A program made the translations under genes and the position numbers. Under the pieces are notes generated by a model. The model was not told where the DNA came from, did no database searches, and saw nothing but the letters and a program-made list of their open reading frames with translations. From NCBI RefSeq assembly GCF_900543425.1, contig NZ_UQRQ01000010.1:1-64000 (forward strand): 64,000 bases of DNA. The letters run 5' to 3'. Position 1 is the first letter of the stretch. Each line of letters begins with the position of its first letter. Positions 61,159 to 64,000 of the stretch are shown here, piece after piece. The stretch comes from an uncultured Sanguibacteroides sp. Lineage in GTDB: Bacteria; Bacteroidota; Bacteroidia; Bacteroidales; Marinifilaceae.

Positions 61159-61722
61159 TTAATATTTAGATTGTAATTTTTCTATTTTATAATTTTTTAT
61201 ATAATCTATCGCCTCTTCCACGGAAGGTAATACTTCAAAAATACGATCGTATCCGGATGAAATAAATCCCTCTTTTTGAATGGTATGGATAAAAAGAAAG
61301 AAGTATTCGTAGAAATCATTCGTGTTCAAGAATACGATCGGCTTATGATGTTCTCCTAACTGCTTCAAAGTAACCACCTCCGTAATCTCCTCTATTGTTC
61401 CCCATCCTCCGGGTAGTGCAATAAAAGCATCTGCCCGTTCTCTTAACAAACTTTTTCGCTCTTTCATATCGTCAACAACCGTTAATTCGGAAATGTTCCG
61501 GGCAGCAACACCCCGGTCAACAATACATCGAGGTATAATTCCGGTAACCTTTCCCCCACCTTTTAATGTTGCCTCGGCAACCACCCGCATCAATCCGCAA
61601 GTTGTCCCTCCATACACCAGATTCCAGCCTCGGGCAGCAATCTGTTCTCCCAATAAAGTCGCCGCACGAACGTAAATCGGATCGATTTTCTCTGAAGAAG
61701 CACAAAAAACACAAATATTCAT
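61159..61722 (-). CDS. LOG-family protein (TIGR00730 type)
   Basis: A 187-residue Rossmann-fold protein of the lysine decarboxylase-like / LONELY GUY family, which releases free bases from nucleoside 5'-monophosphates (cytokinin-type riboside monophosphates in plants; the bacterial substrate is uncertain). Diagnostic motifs are YGGTTCGLMRVVAEATL (about 39-55) and ALPGGWGTIEEITEV (PGGxGT, about 103-117). The N-terminus MNICVFCASSEKIDP is also typical. It is isolated between nusB and gyrB. Confidence 0.9.
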   Translation of the reverse strand: MNICVFCASSEKIDPIYVRAATLLGEQIAARGWNLVYGGTTCGLMRVVAEATLKGGGKVTGIIPRCIVDRGVAARNISELTVVDDMKERKSLLRERADAFIALPGGWGTIEEITEVVTLKQLGEHHKPIVFLNTNDFYEYFFLFIHTIQKEGFISSGYDRIFEVLPSVEEAIDYIKNYKIEKLQSKY

Positions 61723-61740
61723 ATCATTCTATTTATTTTC

Positions 61741-61798
61741 TAAAAAAATACTGCTTAACAATCACCGGAAACAACATCCGGCTTATTGAAAAGCAGTA
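61741..61798 (-). terminator. Nested-hairpin terminator after gyrB
   Basis: Outer arms TACTGCTT (61749-61756) and AAGCAGTA (61791-61798), inner arms CCGGA (61765-61769) and TCCGG (61777-61781); on the minus strand it is followed by a run of seven T. It lies 19 bases past the gyrB stop. Confidence 0.78.
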
Positions 61799-61817
61799 AA
61801 TATTTTAGACGTGATCA

Positions 61818-63779
61818 TTAAGCGTCAATCGTCGCATAAGTAGCGTTTTGTTCAATGAATTGCCTTCTGGGCGGAACATCGTCTCCCATTAACATGGAGA
61901 AAATCCGGTCTGCCTCAGCAGCATTTTCAATAGTTACCTGCCGTAACGTCCGGCCGTCCGGAGACATGGTCGTATCCCACAATTGCTCTGCCGTCATCTC
62001 CCCAAGACCTTTGTAACGCTGAATATGCAAACTATTCTCCTTACCACCGCCCATCTCTTGTATCAACTGTAATCTTTGTTCTTCGGTCCAGCAATAACGT
62101 TGCTCCTTCCCCTTCTTCACGGAATAAAGAGGCGGCGTCGCGATGTAAAGATAACCGTTCTCGATAACCGACCGCATGTAACGGAAAAAGAGAGTCATGA
62201 TCAATGTGGCAATATGTGCTCCGTCGACATCGGCATCGGCCATAATAATAATCTTATGATAACGTATCTTTTCAAGATTTTCCGCCTTACTGTCTTCAGC
62301 CGTACCTATCGTGATTCCTAATGCCTGGAATATAATTTTAATTTCGTCACTCTCCCACACCCGGTGAGCCATCGCTTTCTCTACATTCAATATTTTTCCG
62401 CGCAAAGGCAATATGGCCTGGAAACGACGATCCCGTCCTTGCTTAGCCGTACCTCCTGCTGAATCTCCCTCGACCAAAAATATCTCGCAATTCTCCGGAT
62501 TATTATCGGAACAATCGGCCAGCTTACCGGGAAGACCTGAACCGGAAAGTACCGTTTTACGCTGTACCAACTCTCTGGCCTTACGAGCTGCATGACGAGC
62601 TGTCGCTGCCAATATGACTTTGTCCACTATCGCTCTCGCGTCTTTCGGATGTTCTTCCAAGTAATTGGCTAATACCGTACTCACGGCTTGAGCCACGGCT
62701 GTTCCCACTTCCGTGTTTCCCAATTTGGTTTTCGTCTGACCTTCAAATTGCGGTTCAGCCACTTTTACTGAAATAATTGCCGTCAACCCCTCTCTGAAGT
62801 CGTCACCGTTGATTTCAAACTTTAACTTACTCAACATACCCATGTTTTCGGCGTAGGTTTTCAATGTCTGCGTCAACCCGCGACGAAAACCGGCCAAGTG
62901 AGTACCACCCTCCATGGTATTGATATTATTCACGTAAGAAAAAATATTTTCTTTAAACTCCGTGTTATAATGTAATGCGACTTCAATCGGTATACCGTTT
63001 TTTTCCGTGGTAATATGAATGGTTTCATCTATCAGCTTTTCCCGGTTGGCATCCAAATATTCAACAAACTCTTTCAGTCCTTCCTCTGAATAAAAAACCT
63101 CCGACTTATATTCGTTCGTATCGGGATCTATCATCCGCTTATCCGTTAACGACAAACGAATACCTTTATTTAAATAAGCCAACTCCCGTAAACGAGCCGC
63201 TAAAATATCATATTTGTATTCGGTTACATAAAATATCGTATTATCGGGTTTAAATAGAATGGTCGTTCCGGTACGATCCGTCTCTCCTACAGCCTCGACA
63301 TCCCCGAGAGGAGCCCCCTTAGAATACTCCTGTTTCCAGATTTTTCCTTCCCGATATACCAATGCAACTAATTTCTCCGATAATGCATTCACACACGATA
63401 CACCAACCCCGTGCAAACCACCGGATACTTTATAAGAACCTTTGTCAAATTTTCCTCCGGCATGTAAAACGGTCATAACGACCTCCAAAGCGGAACGATT
63501 TTCTTTATGGTGTTGTGCTGTCGGAATTCCCCGTCCGTCATCTTCAACCATAATCGAATTATCTTCGTTTATCGTGACTTCTATATTTTTACAATAACCG
63601 GCTAACGCCTCATCAATGGAGTTATCTACGACCTCATATACCAAATGGTGTAATCCCTTCGTGTTCACATCTCCTATATACATGGAAGGCCGCATACGAA
63701 CGGCTTCCAATCCTTCCAACACCTGAATACTATCCGCAGAATACTCTTTTGCTGCTGCTTGCTCTAATTCTTCACTCAT
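61818..63779 (-). CDS. gyrB: DNA gyrase subunit B
   Basis: The ATPase subunit of gyrase, which introduces negative supercoils. The 653-residue protein has the GHKL ATPase domain (LVYEVVDNSIDEALAG, DDGRGIPTAQH, GLHGVGVSCVNALS), the transducer domain, and the TOPRIM domain with EGDSAGGTAKQGRDR (catalytic Glu) and IIMADADVDGAHI (metal-binding Asp residues). QRYKGLGEM near the end and PPRRQFIEQNA complete it. GyrB and ParE are similar; the length and typical GyrB TOPRIM region favour GyrB. Confidence 0.95.
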   Translation of the reverse strand: MSEELEQAAAKEYSADSIQVLEGLEAVRMRPSMYIGDVNTKGLHHLVYEVVDNSIDEALAGYCKNIEVTINEDNSIMVEDDGRGIPTAQHHKENRSALEVVMTVLHAGGKFDKGSYKVSGGLHGVGVSCVNALSEKLVALVYREGKIWKQEYSKGAPLGDVEAVGETDRTGTTILFKPDNTIFYVTEYKYDILAARLRELAYLNKGIRLSLTDKRMIDPDTNEYKSEVFYSEEGLKEFVEYLDANREKLIDETIHITTEKNGIPIEVALHYNTEFKENIFSYVNNINTMEGGTHLAGFRRGLTQTLKTYAENMGMLSKLKFEINGDDFREGLTAIISVKVAEPQFEGQTKTKLGNTEVGTAVAQAVSTVLANYLEEHPKDARAIVDKVILAATARHAARKARELVQRKTVLSGSGLPGKLADCSDNNPENCEIFLVEGDSAGGTAKQGRDRRFQAILPLRGKILNVEKAMAHRVWESDEIKIIFQALGITIGTAEDSKAENLEKIRYHKIIIMADADVDGAHIATLIMTLFFRYMRSVIENGYLYIATPPLYSVKKGKEQRYCWTEEQRLQLIQEMGGGKENSLHIQRYKGLGEMTAEQLWDTTMSPDGRTLRQVTIENAAEADRIFSMLMGDDVPPRRQFIEQNATYATIDA

Positions 63780-63839
63780 TGATTTATATATTTTATTTTT
63801 ATTCTTGTAAGCAATATCCTATCTTCTTTCTAAAACATG

Positions 63840-63847
63840 CAAATATA
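63840..63847 (-). promoter_or_regulatory. gyrB promoter, -7 element
   Basis: TATATTTG on the minus strand, 60 bp before the gyrB ATG. The remaining 150 bp to the window edge are AT-rich and show nothing I can name. Confidence 0.5.
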
Positions 63848-64000
63848 AACATTTTTGTCCAAAAAAACGAGCAGAACACAAGATATTTTTACAGGGGTAT
63901 AGCATGATTTAAGTATCTTATTATAAAAACTTTATACCATAATTTATCTCCCGTCTACAATCAGATTTGCAATAAAAATCGTATCTTCAAGAACCGGTGT

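Overview
The window looks like chromosomal backbone of a Bacteroidales bacterium, most likely from the Odoribacteraceae (Odoribacter/Butyricimonas-like); the family is an inference from gene content. Supporting signs are many promoters of the Bacteroidetes form (-7 TAnnTTTG, sometimes with -33 TTG/TTTG about 20 bp upstream), near absence of Shine-Dalgarno sites, a long-form NusB, lipoprotein and CarboxypepD_reg-type envelope genes, an ECF sigma factor paired with a membrane/beta-barrel protein, DUF4153/DUF2851/DUF1904 genes, and purH next to a mreBCD-mrdA-rodA cluster. I see no rRNA, tRNA, CRISPR, insertion sequence or prophage.

Layout. 1-5.1 kb: end of rpsR, rplI, uvrA, and pyrK-pyrD (pyrimidine synthesis). 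5.1-6.2 kb: a small XRE regulator and a 642-bp AT-rich intergenic region with five exact copies of a 12-bp palindrome placed at its own promoter and that of an Xaa-Pro aminopeptidase. 8-11.3 kb: a lipoprotein, an ECF sigma factor with its membrane partner, and a small membrane-anchored protein. 11.4-18.6 kb: purH, mreB, mreC, mreD, mrdA and rodA, the cell-elongation machinery. 18.7-21.9 kb: hutI and a fused ftcD (the end of histidine degradation, feeding glutamate and one-carbon folate). 22-28.3 kb: an ion-pumping pyrophosphatase, the divergent radical-SAM genes rimO and ygiQ, and a TPR lipoprotein. 28.3-37.8 kb: mostly minus-strand genes (DUF4153 membrane protein, PAS histidine kinase, TPR protein, methionine sulfoxide reductase, pepD, MarR regulator, DUF1904, DHH phosphoesterase, an unknown gene). 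37.8-43.9 kb: a structured intergenic element, guaA, an NSS-family sodium symporter, and thiE/thiM behind an outer-membrane-associated protein. 44-53 kb: coiled-coil envelope proteins, fhs, a CBM9-like protein, a membrane phosphoesterase and a SpoIIE-type phosphatase. 53-64 kb: an LtaS-like sulfatase, dnaB, an exonuclease, fabI, recN, nusB, a LOG-family protein and gyrB.

The most unusual signals are not genes. First, five intergenic regions carry arrays of GATT/AATC tetranucleotides phased every 7 or 8 bp, lying directly 3' of genes and, at three loci, arranged as facing arrays that could fold on themselves. Second, the XRE palindromes overlap the -7 elements of two divergent promoters and look like a complete autoregulated switch. 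Third, a roughly 155-bp nested inverted repeat ends one base before the start codon of an unrecognised small gene. All function assignments come from reading motifs; no database search was run.
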